Made by a program: the position numbers and the translations under genes. 64,000 nucleotides of DNA from positions 2,659,207 through 2,723,206 of the forward strand of contig OX439036.1 of the NCBI GenBank assembly GCA_949317995.1, read 5' to 3'. This document shows positions 18,225 to 28,510 of this stretch, piece after piece. The notes below the pieces were generated by a model, which was given only the letters and a program-made list of their open reading frames with translations, was not told where the DNA came from and searched no databases. Positions within the stretch are counted from its first letter, which is position 1. Each line of letters starts with the position of its first letter. This stretch comes from Acholoe squamosa. Lineage: Eukaryota > Annelida > Polychaeta > Phyllodocida > Polynoidae.

Positions 18225-20595
18225 CTATTTATATCTGTTGAAGGCCTCTTCTATGGCATCTAGGGTTTTTTGTGGTATCCGGACCGAGTTCTGCTTCCGC
18301 TTAGTTGTGCCCAATGCCTTGGGAGGGTTAATTTTACCCAGGATCTCCCAGTCCCGCATCCACAGCTCGTCCTTTATCCTCGGCCAAACAAATTCATTTG
18401 AGTCCTGTTTGCGGTTGAGAAAGCGCACCTCGTACTGCTTTTCCTCCCTTTGCAGCACCTGTCCCATGAACACTTCATTGTCGTACACACATGCCACATA
18501 AGATCCATTGGCATAGCGGGACAGCTTTCGGATCAAAGGCTGTGGGGGGTCAAGTGGTGCGACATTAGGACCTGGTACAGGGAGGTCGGCAGCCTGTGCA
18601 GCGCGCTCCGGTAGCTCCTCCTGCGCTACACCAGGACTTACAGGTGCTTCATCCCGTGCAGCGCGCTCCGGTAGCTCCTCCTGCGCTACTACGGGGTTGT
18701 CGGCAGCAGTCGGCTCCGTTGGTTCGTCCCGTGCAGCGTGCTCCGTTTGCTCCGCCTGCGCTACAACGGGGGGATTCTGTGAGCGAGTTGCTCGTGCAGC
18801 GTCGGCAGCAGGCTTCTTCTTGGGGAACTTTAGCTCATGCACCTTCCAACCCGAACACCCACGCTGCGATTCACAGTCCTTCCAGCAACACTCCTTGAAG
18901 CAGGATGTTTCACGGACAGCCAAGGAACGCCCTTTCTGAACTGGAACTGCAGCGTGCACCCCCAGTGTACCGTACAAGCTATCATCAGCCTTTACTTGAT
19001 TAACGGTCTTACGGGCAAGGGCGACGTCTTCCAGGGGAATGCACTCATAGTACACCTTGTTGGGCTGGTCCCTGTTGACGAGGTTGTTCGGGTTGTTCCC
19101 GATGCGAGCAAAGTCTGCTGCGTCCTTGATCTTGTATTGACGCTGCACAGCCCAGTCGGCGTTTCGCTTGGCAGCGGCACCAATTCCGTCACACGGACCC
19201 TTCCCGTGGCCACTCTCGAAGTATGTCCAGGTTGCCCTGTACTTCTTGAGCAGCTCCTCATGTCGACACAAGATCGAGAATATCGATATGTTTCGATATT
19301 GGGAGCTCGGAGAGTCCGAAACATAGTGCAGCATCCCAACCCTCCCAGGTAGGTTCCTCTCAATGAACCGAACTATGGCCTGAAGGAAGGCAAGGATGGC
19401 ACCTGCATCGTGCTTTCTGTCATCCGTCACCAATGCCAGCGAGCGGTGCTTAGTTTCACCTGTGTCCTGCTCCCTGTAGTGGATCACCACTGGATGCAGT
19501 GTCACAGGCTCCTTAGCATAGTAAGTACTCTGCGGGCTCTCGGGGTAAGTGACCATCCAATTTTCGGCGAAATCCATTTGGATGGAACACTCTTCGAATG
19601 ACATAGTCGCACGTAGCTCCCGCACTACTCGATGCTGCGTTCGGGCCCTCTCAGAATGATCGAGGATCGTCGAAAACTCCTCCACCATGTCCGCGATGAA
19701 CTTTTTCTTTGTTTTGGTTTCGGGAACAAGGCGGAGTTTCTTCGTGAACTTCTTATCCTTTGGGGGCCCGATCGGAACATCGATTAGCTTCCACGTCTCA
19801 CATACAACATCTTCCTGTACAACCGTGGTGTTCAACTTCAGTTTGAACTCATCCGCGGTACTCGCACGTACGACGGTATCAGGCAGTTGTTTGATACCGA
19901 CCGCACGGAGCCTCAGCGCAAAGTTTTGATGTTTTTGGCAAAGGCATTCCGAGGTGCTAGTGAACGATACAGGTACAATGTACCTGTTAGCACGACGCAC
20001 ACAATTGAAGAAGGCCAAAGAGCAGGTGTGCGTCGGGTTCATCTCATTGTACCGCTCACGAAGCACGTACAGGAACTCATTGAGGACGACGGTTTGGTGC
20101 TTCACTCCTTTTATTGTCCGGGTCTGTTTTTTGCCGGCAAGCTTTGTTGAGTTCTCAGGGTCGAGGAGGAACTCCAACACTCGCTGCCGACGTTCAGTAT
20201 CATAGGCAGAGTTTTTGCGTGGATTGGGAGGTGGTGATGTTAGAGACTTGCGGGTGATAGCAAGGTCTTCTGCTAATTTAGATGCCAAGCGTTGCTGCTT
20301 GAGATCATCCACCTTACCCAGCTGTTTGAAGGCCTTAACCCGTGCACGGAGTGGAAGGCTTTTGAATCCCTCCGTCAACAGTTTGTAGGCCTTCACTGTT
20401 ACTTCATCAGCTGGAAGTACTGCTGGTGGATGTTCAGGTGCACCCTCAGGCGCTTCAGGAGGTTCAGCAGGTTCGTCTGGCACTCCAACACTTAAGTCAG
20501 CTACCTGCTGTTTGAGGGTTGCTAACTTGGCGTTGAGTAACCGGTTCTTGTAACGCAGCCGGTTCTTCCTCGGGGTGTGTGGACCACCTTCGGGA
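18225..20595 (-). CDS. Transposase-like protein, exon 3 (catalytic core, Cys-rich motif, Tudor-like C-terminus)
   Basis: Begins at the acceptor CCTCTCCTTTACAG (minus strand) and ends at TAG 18225. Joined to exons 1 and 2 it completes a 1134-residue protein with no internal stop. Residues about 535-570 hold a probable zinc-binding C...C...CLCQKH pattern. The core has QMDFAENW (Asp686), VSDSPSSQYRN (Asp772) and ESGHGKGPCDGIGA (Glu805, Asp814), spaced like an RNase H-fold DDE/D transposase. I have seen this type in invertebrate repeat proteins but cannot name its superfamily. A Cys-rich patch (CFKECCWKDCESQRGC, about 910-925) and three low-complexity ERAA/VAQEELPERAA repeats follow. Residues about 1037-1101 (YANGSYVACVYDNEVFMGQV ... 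FVWP) look like a Tudor/SH3-like barrel. The domain-function assignment is inferred. Confidence 0.82.
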
Positions 20596-21042
20596 CTGTA
20601 AAGGAGAGGTTGATAGGGATTAGAACCAATGTAACATTTGTAGTAAAACTGCAAATTTGATTCACCAGAATGTAAATTTCAGAGTTAGATCAAATTCAAA
20701 AAGGAGAATTCAAGTAACCATAACCAGAAACTTTAAAGTAAACATTAAAGTAAGCACCTAGTAACTAAAGTAACCAGACAACCAAGGAAAGAAGCAATTA
20801 AGCAGCAACCCAACTAGGAACTATTTTACCACTACTATACAATTACATTTGTCACACTCATTTTTTGCTGAGCACGTTGCGGGCGGAACGAAGAGCCACA
20901 TCACTGTAAATCATCATTCAAAAGTAAGAATAATTAAACATCAATCAAACAAGTTTATATACAATGTATGTGTTTGTTATTTAACAAATGCTATGGGTCA
21001 TTCAAATAATGTTAAAGGGGGGAATATGTTCTAAATACTCAC

Positions 21043-21380
21043 CGAAGGTCCTTGGCCATCTGCGGGGTAATGGGATCATCGCCTTTGATGCGCGGCGACT
21101 GCCTGGTACTGGGTTTGGCCTTAGCACCTGCTTCTCTGCGAGGACGCTTGGGGGCCCGCTCCTCCCCGCTGTCCGATGACAGCAGCATCGGGTCGGCGGC
21201 GCTTCTCCCGGACCCTTTACCTTCCTCCTTGTCATCGGCACTGTCGGAAGACAGAACCATCGGATCTTGTGGGCTTGTCCCCGACGATGTTGCGAGCTGC
21301 TTCCTGCACTTTTTGGGTGGGTGTGTAGAGCCACTGTGACTGGAGGAAGATGAAGAACCTGCCCTCTTTTGTTTCTTGGG
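21043..21380 (-). CDS. Transposase-like protein, exon 2 (acidic/basic linker)
   Basis: Acceptor TTCCTTTTTGCAG before CCCAAGAAACAA, donor CTTCG|GTGAGT at 21043/21042; 338 nt, ending in phase 2, which fits the first base of exon 3 (CG|T, arginine). It encodes a low-complexity linker: PKKQKRAG, serine runs, two copies of the PM(V/L)LSSDS motif (casein-kinase-like acidic serine patches), KRPRREAGAKAKP, a likely nuclear localisation signal, and SPRIKGDDPITPQMAKDLR. No fold is recognised. Confidence 0.8.
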
Positions 21381-21568
21381 CTGCAAAAAGGAATGCACAA
21401 TATAATTTCTATTCATCAGTTGAATACATTTATTGAGGAAAATTATGTCAGATTGTGCAATGTATAGTTCTAGGTTTCAAACATTTTGTAAGCACATTGT
21501 ATAATTAACTGGAATGAATTATAAAGTTAAAGTACTATGAAGAGATTACTTTATAATAACATGCTTAC

Positions 21569-22264
21569 ATTTGAAATATCAGCAATCGCCAGACGACGTC
21601 TCAGATCAGCTTGCCTTCCCTTCTCCCCGTCACTGTCAGAGTCAGAGGCATGTGCCTCTTGGTCATGAGGTAGCTGAGGTTCCTCCTGCTGGGTTACCAC
21701 ATCGGCCTCCCGGTCAGTTTGTTGGTCATGAGGTTGAATAGGCTGTTGAGTTGGCACATCTGTCTCCTCTGCATTCGGTTGATGACCCAAGTCAGAGGTC
21801 CTCCTCCGGGAGCGGCGTTTATTCTTGTTGGAGAACAGGAGTACTGGTAAAGCCGAGCGGCCAGTACGTCCTGTAGGTGTAGTCCTAGGTGTAGCAGCAG
21901 CATTGCCAGCTCTAGGTGTAGTCCTACGTGCAGCGGCAGCATTGCCAGCTGCAGGTGTGGCAGGAGTGCGAGGTGTGCGAGGTACGGGAGGTGCTGCGGG
22001 AGGTGGAGGGGCCTGGGGTGCTGGCTCACCGGTCTTGTCCCTCTCCCTTAGGTTTGCAACCCGAACCCTGGTTTGCTCCCTTATAGTGTCCATCTTGTCA
22101 TGGTCTCCAGATGCCCTGAGGCGGTCTCGCTGAGTCTGGCTCTCTGCCGCGCGTTCAGCCTTGAAGGCGGTATCTCCCAGCTGAGCACGTTTCTTGGCTC
22201 GGCTTGCTGCTTTGCGCTGCGCGGGTGTCAAAGCCTGCCCATCTGGCAGCTTCTTTCTCCCCAT
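21569..22264 (-). CDS. Transposase-like protein, exon 1 (basic N-terminus)
   Basis: Start chosen at ATG 22264 (MGRKKLPDGQALTPAQRKAA), because a splice-acceptor-like CATTTGCAG lies directly before it and the upstream reading crosses two copies of the 14-mer site. The donor AAT|GTAAGC is at 21569/21568; 696 nt, 232 codons, phase 0. Residues 1-80 are Arg/Lys-rich and probably helical, a possible DNA-binding region. Then come a Pro/Ala/Thr-rich stretch with repeated AGNAAA..TTP units, a basic NKNKRRSRRR cluster (NLS-like) and an acidic HASDSDSDGEKG tail. A non-coding 5' exon is possible. Confidence 0.78.
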
Positions 22265-22325
22265 ACTGCAAATGAAATAGAAATGAATCAACACATGAAA
22301 TTGATATAATATTGTTTTTCGACAT

Positions 22326-23858
22326 GTAACGATGGTCACACAAACTTTTGTAACGACGGTCACTTTTATTTTTGATATAACACTAAACCATGTACATGTT
22401 ATAAGTGAAAATGTTGAATTAACTCCACCCTATTACCAAGTTGGAAATGAAGTATCTGGTATTAAATAAATGACTATTCCATGGGATGTCAGTACCATAG
22501 GGCCATCTTGTGTCCAAATATGGAGAGGTTGCACCAAGGCTTACTGTGTATTTTGACAGGAAAACTGGTTTTGTAACGATGGTCACATTTATAAATTCTG
22601 GCTATTGCTGGCCCCAGGAGGGTGCAGACTGTACCAAGACCACTCAAAATTGTACTTAGCATTGGTATATAACATATAAATGGAGTAGATTCACAACAGA
22701 TATGATATGGGTAAGTATAGAAGAAGAATCAATAAAAATAATTAATCGTTGGTAACGATGGTCACATTTATATGGGTATCAGTAGAAATGGATTTAGTAT
22801 GTATTAAACTACTATTCTACTACTTCCATTGCTCTGAATTGTTCAGGAGAAGGTACAGGCAGGTTTTAGAGGTTAAAAGGAGTGGGAGTAGAATATATTT
22901 CCCACGTTTGGAGGGGTCAGAAGAGAAATTTTCCAAAAAATTACAAGTATTTTTTTATATGAGCAGTTGGTAGAGTGTGACAAAAATGAAAATACCCCAA
23001 TTAACTTAACCATGACATGTATTCATCTCTACCCTCCCCTATTAATGTGTTGGTAAATGCATTACAATCATCTGACAACGGATACAGGGTGTACAGAGAA
23101 CCGAGGAATAAATGTGACCATCGTTACCGTAGTATGTGATGTCGGCTATGGACCTAGTTTCTGACCTCTCACTCGAATAGTAATGGCGGGAGCCGGCAAA
23201 ACACAATGCCAAGCGACGTACGACGGTCACTTTTAACGTAAATAACTGTTTTCGATACACTATTTTTACACCAGAACGTTCCATGGACCTTCATATATGA
23301 TAACATTTCATCGATTTTCTTCAATTCTTACCTTGAACTCGATTTTGGCATATGTTTTGTAGAGGTAGATGGTCAAAATCGTCATCAAAATGTCAACAAA
23401 GTCCCTCTGCGTGATGCGCATGCGTCGCACTCCGCTCTACTTCCGGCCGGATAACGTACAGCGTGGAACACTTTCCCGCCTCTATTAGGCAAATAAAAGT
23501 GACCATCGTTACCGATCGGCTAGGTAGCCTCTGATAGGGGGGAAAGGATGTAACTACCGACGTAACACCTGGTCAATATTGTTCATTTTAGCCCTACATT
23601 TGAGTTTCCAAGACGGAATGAATTATTTTTGCCAAACTATGGACATGGGAGGGGGAAATTTACATGTAACGATGGTCACATTTATATTTGTGAAAAGTAC
23701 ATTAATGACTGTGGAGGGAAAACTATTTGCAGTGGAGCCAAAATTTTTGGCACACCATACAAGTCAAACATACCCTACAGGAAGGCGGTATAAGGTGAAA
23801 TATATTCCCAGTGGTTCCATGGTCATTGAGGAGGTAATATAATAGTGACCATCGTTAC
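22326..23858. promoter_or_regulatory. Right block of dispersed GTAACGATGGTCAC sites
   Basis: Seven perfect 14-mers start at 22326 (+), 22573 (+), 22752 (+), 23114 (-), 23499 (-), 23666 (+) and 23845 (-). Two variants with CGACGGTCAC lie at 22350-22363 and 23218-23230. All lie upstream of the transposase start and inside the right TIR, in both orientations. Some could also act on the transposase promoter, which should lie here. Confidence 0.75.
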
Positions 23859-24226
23859 ATCGTTGATCTATTCCATTAAAAGGCATCAGGGATTGACAAA
23901 ACCCACCTACCTGACCATCAACCAGAATTATTTTCTCAACTAACACCCAGAACGAAAAAATAAAATTTAAATAGTGATCATAGCATTACTTTTGGACTCC
24001 CTGCATGCATCCAAAGTTAGAAAAATGACCAAAAAAGTGGTTTAAAAGGGTGTTTTTCAACTTTGAGAGTCCATATCTCAGGAAATAATCATGCCAGGTG
24101 CAAAAAGTTATACTTTTCTGAAAGGTATACATGTCCTCTGTCAAATGACATAAAGAAAGCCAAGTTGGGACTAAGCTGATTTATACCAGGCCTGATAGAA
24201 ACTGGTAAAACCATGAAAATGCCAAT
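22364..24226. other. Transposon right non-coding arm
   Basis: Apart from the dispersed 14-mers I see no coding region. The stretch 23950-24226 contains 'ttttcaactttgagagtcc' and 'atatctcaggaaataa', which resemble 'gttttcaactttgggccac' and 'atatctgaaaaaatag' near 25405-25440, linking this end to the element at 24.8-25.6 kb. Confidence 0.5.
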
Positions 24227-24249
24227 TGGGTAGAAATCAAAAATCTGAC

Positions 24250-24252
<3 letters not shown>
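24227..24252 (-). repeat. Right terminal inverted repeat of the 8.9-kb transposon
   Basis: 26 bases beginning TGGGTAGAAATC and ending ATCTGACCCA; the exact reverse complement of 15361-15386. Followed by a TA microsatellite. Confidence 0.93.

Positions 24253-24291
<39 letters not shown>
24253..24291. repeat. TA microsatellite next to the transposon right end
   Basis: Uninterrupted alternating TA directly after the right TIR. The left TIR also abuts a short TA run, so the element inserted into TA-rich DNA. Confidence 0.9.
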
Positions 24292-24294
<3 letters not shown>

Positions 24295-24737
24295 GTCTGT
24301 TTGTTCATTTGTGTCAGAAATTGTGTATTCAGACACTTGGGAGTGAAGCAGTCTCTCAACAAAGTTGGCCTACCAAAGAGTTGCCAGTTGTTAGTTTGTT
24401 TTGTGTGTGTGTTTACTTGTTAGTTTTATATCTTGGGCATTTTTGTAGGGCAATTACTGACTAGATCCAGAATCACTTATCTTCTCAGATCTCATCAAAC
24501 CTTGTATTTGGGGTAAGATCCTAGATTTTTCATGAAAAAGAAAAAGATTATTTTCAGCTGTGCAGTTCATGACAAGTGTGCTTTGACATTGTCGTAGGCC
24601 TTTACACCATGAATACAAGGAATTACCTGATCTGTTCATATTACATCCTGGGATCTGCCTATATATCAGGATATGATGTGGGGAAATACCAACTGCAGCC
24701 ACATGGTATTATCGTACATACATTCTATGGCTCCTCA

Positions 24738-24738
<1 letters not shown>

Positions 24739-24799
<61 letters not shown>
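24739..24799. repeat. TA microsatellite
   Basis: About 60 bp of pure TA alternation. It gives false open frames of Tyr-Ile repeats on both strands. Confidence 0.95.
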
Positions 24800-24802
<3 letters not shown>

Positions 24803-25599
24803 GAATGCATCCAGCCTGCCAACATCTTGCTCTGCATTTTACTCATGCCCATTACGCTGATGCTCATTACACTCATGCCCATTACATCTGTCAGTTGACC
24901 CCTCTGTTTGGCATAACCAAGGCATGTAGAGAACCCATTATTTTTTAAATGATTTATTAACAATAGATCTTCCTGTTAGGCTGGTTGAAAGAAAGAAAAC
25001 TTTGATAGTATTTGCCCTGGATGCAGAAATATGAATGTAATGGGCATGAGCAAAATGGACTTGAAAATACTTGAATATGTATAACATAGTCATGCCTGCA
25101 AGTAGACCCTAAGGTTCCATACCAGAAAAACCCCTATGAGGACCCTAATCTTGGTGGGAAATAAGAAGATTGAGGATAGTGTTTTAGTAGGCATACCAGT
25201 GTACTTTTATTTTGATCATGCCCATTACATCAACTTTATTTGGTTCCAAAAATGAACAGGGGAAAAATAATGCCAACCAGAGCACCTCCAAACCACATGA
25301 AAATGTTAGATAGGACCCCCACTAAGGAAGAGATAAAATTTTATCAGGCTTTATGGTATAGAGCCTGGAGTGATGTGGAAAAAAAAGGCAATTTTTGGCA
25401 AGTTTTCAACTTTGGGCCACTATATCTGAAAAAATAGCTGGCCGGCACACATAAATTTGTCCTTCTTTTGAAGCCCAAGGTGTTTTCTTTCAAATGAAAC
25501 AAGAAATAAGAAGACTGGTTGAATACTTTTTATTCTATAACCCCCTGTATCCAAAAAAAGACCAAGAAAGACCCAGGTGCCCACTTTCGGTGGACTGAC

Positions 25600-25602
<3 letters not shown>
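24800..25602. mobile_element. Probable non-autonomous relative of the 8.9-kb transposon (boundaries partial)
   Basis: The right end reads CTGACCCA (25595-25602) and then enters a TA microsatellite, exactly as the 8.9-kb element ends in CTGACCCA before TA DNA. Inside, GTAATGGGCATG or its complement occurs four times perfectly (24844, 24874, 25037, 25217) and once as a variant (24859), again a repeated 12-mer in both orientations. The inner 'caactttg' ... 'atatct' region is also shared. No matching TGGGTCAG left end is present, so the element is truncated or its left end was lost in the TA run. No coding region. Confidence 0.5.

Positions 25603-25648
<46 letters not shown>
25603..25648. repeat. 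TA microsatellite
   Basis: Alternating TA following the CTGACCCA terminus. Confidence 0.9.
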
Positions 25649-25653
<5 letters not shown>

Positions 25654-25830
25654 GAAATTAGCAGTAGACTTTAGTGCCCAGGACGATAATCAGAGATATG
25701 CTATATGCTATATAGTTGTAAACCCATAGAAACACCATTAGATATGCTATATAGTAATTTACTGGAATTACCGACATACCAACATGATGCCAATATGCTT
25801 TTTATGAAACTGTTTTTATATCTATTCCAG

Positions 25831-26570
25831 GAGCTTAATTCAAAACATCCTGGGATCACAACCCCAGCGATCTTAGGAATAAATCAGCCTTATCCTATTA
25901 AGCGATCTTAAGAGTTGACTGGGTTCACATATCCTAGCCAGCACTAAGATCGCATCGATCTTAGCCTCAGTCCTCCTACACTATTCCAAGAAGAACTGAC
26001 TAGGCACAGGGGTAAGAGTCCCAAAATAAAGGAATAGCTGTGGAGTCACTCTTCTTCACAAGAGTGCTTATACCATCGTTCCCTGTCCCCATATGGGCTA
26101 ACAAAAGAGCACAGGGTGCACTTGACCCCCGTACAGTATTCAAGAGTTGTTACCATGATTGTATGATTTATGCTTGCCTATTAGAAGCACTGTGCCCTCC
26201 CCCAGGACAAAGAGAGAGAAGGGAAGAATTACCTTTCAGTGCACTTAATGCATGAGTAGCCCCAAGTGCCCTCAAGGACACTCAAGCAAATGTCCTGCCT
26301 CTTTATGTATGCAGCAGGCTATTCATTCTTTCGATCAGGAGTGTTCCCTGTAAGTGCTCTTGTACTCAGGTGAAACCACTATGCATTTCTTTCACTAAGA
26401 TCACAGTGATCTTAGTAGTGGAAATGGAATAATGAAGTGATCCCAGGACTAGCTATTCTGGACAGGCCTGCAACCACTGCATTACATAGGGTAGACCAGC
26501 CACGTCTTATGATATGTGCCTACACTAAGATCGCTGGGGTTGGGATCCCAGGATGTTTTGAATTATGCTC
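25831..26570. mobile_element. Harbinger-like MITE, copy 1 (740 bp, CAG target duplication)
   Basis: The termini GAGCTTAATTCAAAACATCC and GGATGTTTTGAATTATGCTC form a long inverted repeat that continues inward through 'tgggatca', 'cccagcgatctta'. It is flanked by CAG on both sides (25828-25830 and 26571-26573). A second copy at 49527 is flanked by CTG. A 3-bp CWG duplication is a feature of some animal PIF/Harbinger elements, hence the provisional class. Inner palindromes such as AAGATCGCATCGATCTTAG and ACTAAGATCACAGTGATCTT occur. It has no transposase, so it is non-autonomous. Confidence 0.85.
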
Positions 26571-26799
26571 CAGGAAACAAATGTATCCAATGTTGTATAT
26601 CCTGTTTTCATATTGTAACAGAAAATCGCCATGTGCACTTACAATAAATGCCTATTTTATAGGACAAATTGTGCCTATATTCTCATGTCCTATAGATAGT
26701 CATTATGGACAGGAATGCAGTTCTGGTAATTCGGCCTATGATCACCAGGACTGCATTGGTACAACATGCTGACCCTGCATGGATACATTAAGGTATTAA
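26571..26799. other. Intergenic, nothing recognised
   Basis: Short flank without a gene or repeat that I recognise. Confidence 0.4.
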
Positions 26800-27010
26800 A
26801 ACTTTGATGGCCACTGATGCCAAAGTGTGTCATGCCCATTGGTCATCACAAAACATGCCCCGACGAGTTACTCACTAGGGCTACATCACACCAACTCTGT
26901 GGGGGTTGACTCATAGACAGAGGTTTGGCATGATGCTCTTATAAAGTGTTTATGAGTAGACACGCCAGCATTTCATTGGTGCATCATGCCGACCTTATAG
27001 GGTAATAAAT
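26800..27010. repeat. Copy of dispersed CATGATGC/TTAA repeat family
   Basis: Starts with 'gatggccactgatgcc' and shows 'catgcccattggtcatc', 'gttactcactagggctacat', 'tttggcatgatgctc' and 'cattggtgcatcatgccgac'. It is close to the family consensus order. Confidence 0.65.
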
Positions 27011-27286
27011 CTGAGGCAGGCTTGGGTGGGTGTAGGGCAGGGGGGGGGTATACAGTGGGGAGAGGGTGAGTGAGGCAGGGAGGGGAGGCTGTGGGGCTGG
27101 GTGTTAAGGGTGGCAACTTGAGAGGGATGTTAATTGCCCCTGGAGGAGGACAGAGTTTAAGTACAGACCGGCCGTATCGGAAGTCGAAAAGCTTCTTTGA
27201 CAGCACTTCTTCTTATGGCTGCAATGAAAGAGCTGGGGGAGGCAGTTTCAGGAATGGGAATTGGGGACAGAGAGACGAGAACAATT
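27011..27286. other. G-rich intergenic stretch
   Basis: Strongly purine-rich on the plus strand (for example 'gggcagggggggggta', 'gaggcagggaggggaggc'). Open frames here follow from base bias; no gene is seen. Confidence 0.5.
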
Positions 27287-28140
27287 TCGGAAGGCTAAGG
27301 CATTGATTTATCATGCCAATAACACTCCACGATAGGCACCTGTAGAGCTGGCAGGCATCATCCATGCATCATGGGAGGGTATCAGGCATCATTCATGCAT
27401 CATGGGAGGGTATCAGAGAGTTGGCAGGAATCATTCATGTATCATGGCAGGGTATCAGAGAGCTGGCAGGCATTATCCATGCATCATGGGAGGGTATCAG
27501 ATGTAGTCATACTGTAATACAGACAGAAAGGTATTTAGTAAGTTTTGTGAGAAAGTCAAAGAGATGGAATGAGCAGGGTTGGTAAATGCAATAGAGGCAC
27601 AGACAAACACAGACCGGTGGCAAAAGGGGGAGTGTGAGTGTCATGGCAGGGCCTGAAAGCCAAGAAGGGAGATATTCAAAGGGAATTTGGGAAGGCTAAG
27701 GCATTGATTTATCATGCCAATAACACTCCACGATAGGCACCTGTAGAGTTGGCAGGCATCATCCATGCATCATGGGAGGGTATCAGAGAGTTGGCAGGCA
27801 TCATCCATGTATCATGGCAGGGTATCAGAGAGCTGGCAGGCACCATCCAGGCATCATGGAAGGGGTATCAGGCATCATTCATGCATCATGGCAGGGTATC
27901 AGAGAGCTGGCAGGCATCATTCATGCATCATGGGAGGGTATCAGAGAGCTGGCAGGCACCATCCAGGCATCATGGGAGGGTATCAGATGTAGTCATACTG
28001 TAATACAGACAGGAAGGTATTTGTGAGAAAGTCAAAGAAATGGAATGAGCAGGGTTGGTAAATGCAATAGAGGCACAGACAAACACAGACCGGCGGCAAA
28101 AGGGAGAGTGTGAGTGTCATGGCAGGGACTGAAAGCCAAG
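27287..28140. repeat. Duplicated block containing a 43-bp minisatellite
   Basis: Two direct copies, about 27287-27640 and 27690-28140, each run from 'ggaaggctaaggcattgat' through 'caataacactccacgatagg', then tandem units of 'gcatcatgggagggtatcag' plus 'agagctggcaggcatcatcc', and end with 'gtagtcatactgtaatacag' and 'gcagggttggtaaatgcaat'. The first copy has about four units and the second about six, so the minisatellite changed length after the block duplicated. Confidence 0.85.
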
Positions 28141-28204
28141 AAGGGAGATAGGAAGAGTTAAGGCAGATAGGGAGAGACATTTGTACACAGTAACAACTCA
28201 TGGA

Positions 28205-28315
28205 TGGTTTAACATGCTTAACCTTGTATGCATCATGCCTGCCCTATGGGGCTGATATGTACCTGGAGGGTCAGCATCACCAGTACTTCATTGGCGCATC
28301 ATGACGACTATGATA
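28205..28315. repeat. Fragment of dispersed CATGATGC/TTAA repeat family
   Basis: Contains 'gtatgcatcatgcctgccct', 'ggagggtcagcatcaccag' and 'cttcattggcgcatcatgac'. Confidence 0.55.
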
Positions 28316-28349
28316 CACAAAAGGACTAGGACCACAAAAGCTGCCAAAA

Positions 28350-28510
28350 TGCTACCCCATACTCTAAGAAATAACCGTTCAATCTTAATAAAACTGAACA
28401 ATGAACCACAGTAATTGTATCCTAGTGAAGCAGTGTACTTTCTACAAGGAAGCAGTACAGTACTCACTGTGGTGCAAGGAATCTCTGTGAAAATAATAGT
28501 GGATCAATAA
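28350..28510. repeat. Dispersed repeat shared with 55270-55445
   Basis: 'actctaagaaataaccgtt', 'actgaacaatgaaccac', 'gtaattgta' and 'aatctctgtgaaaataat' match the same ordered phrases at 55274-55430. It is probably a copy of a short inverted-repeat element; the right arm is less clear here. Confidence 0.6.

Larger units (their letters stand above)
15361..24252 (-). mobile_element. 8.9-kb DNA transposon with perfect 26-bp TIRs and an intact transposase-like gene
   Basis: Left terminus 15361-15386 (starts TGGGTCAGATTTTTG) and right terminus 24227-24252 (ends CAAAAATCTGACCCA) are exact inverted repeats over 26 bases; similarity stops right after them. Both ends abut TA-repeat DNA, so the target duplication is TA or a longer TA-run and cannot be resolved. 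The element holds a three-exon minus-strand gene (22264-18225), a 384-bp tandem array (15905-18115) and many copies of a 14-mer in the non-coding flanks. It sits 34 bp inside the intron that follows the SUEL exon. The intact TIRs and frame suggest recent activity. The superfamily is not assigned. Confidence 0.85.

Noticed and set aside
18237-20495. Plus-strand open frames across the transposase exon
   Set aside because: Antisense shadows of the long minus-strand coding exon, low-complexity and without domains.
24576-24963. Open frames of Tyr-Ile repeats on both strands
   Set aside because: Generated by the TA microsatellite; no real protein.
27070-27306. Gly-rich open frame
   Set aside because: Explained by the G-rich strand bias; no domain, and it runs into the duplicated minisatellite block.
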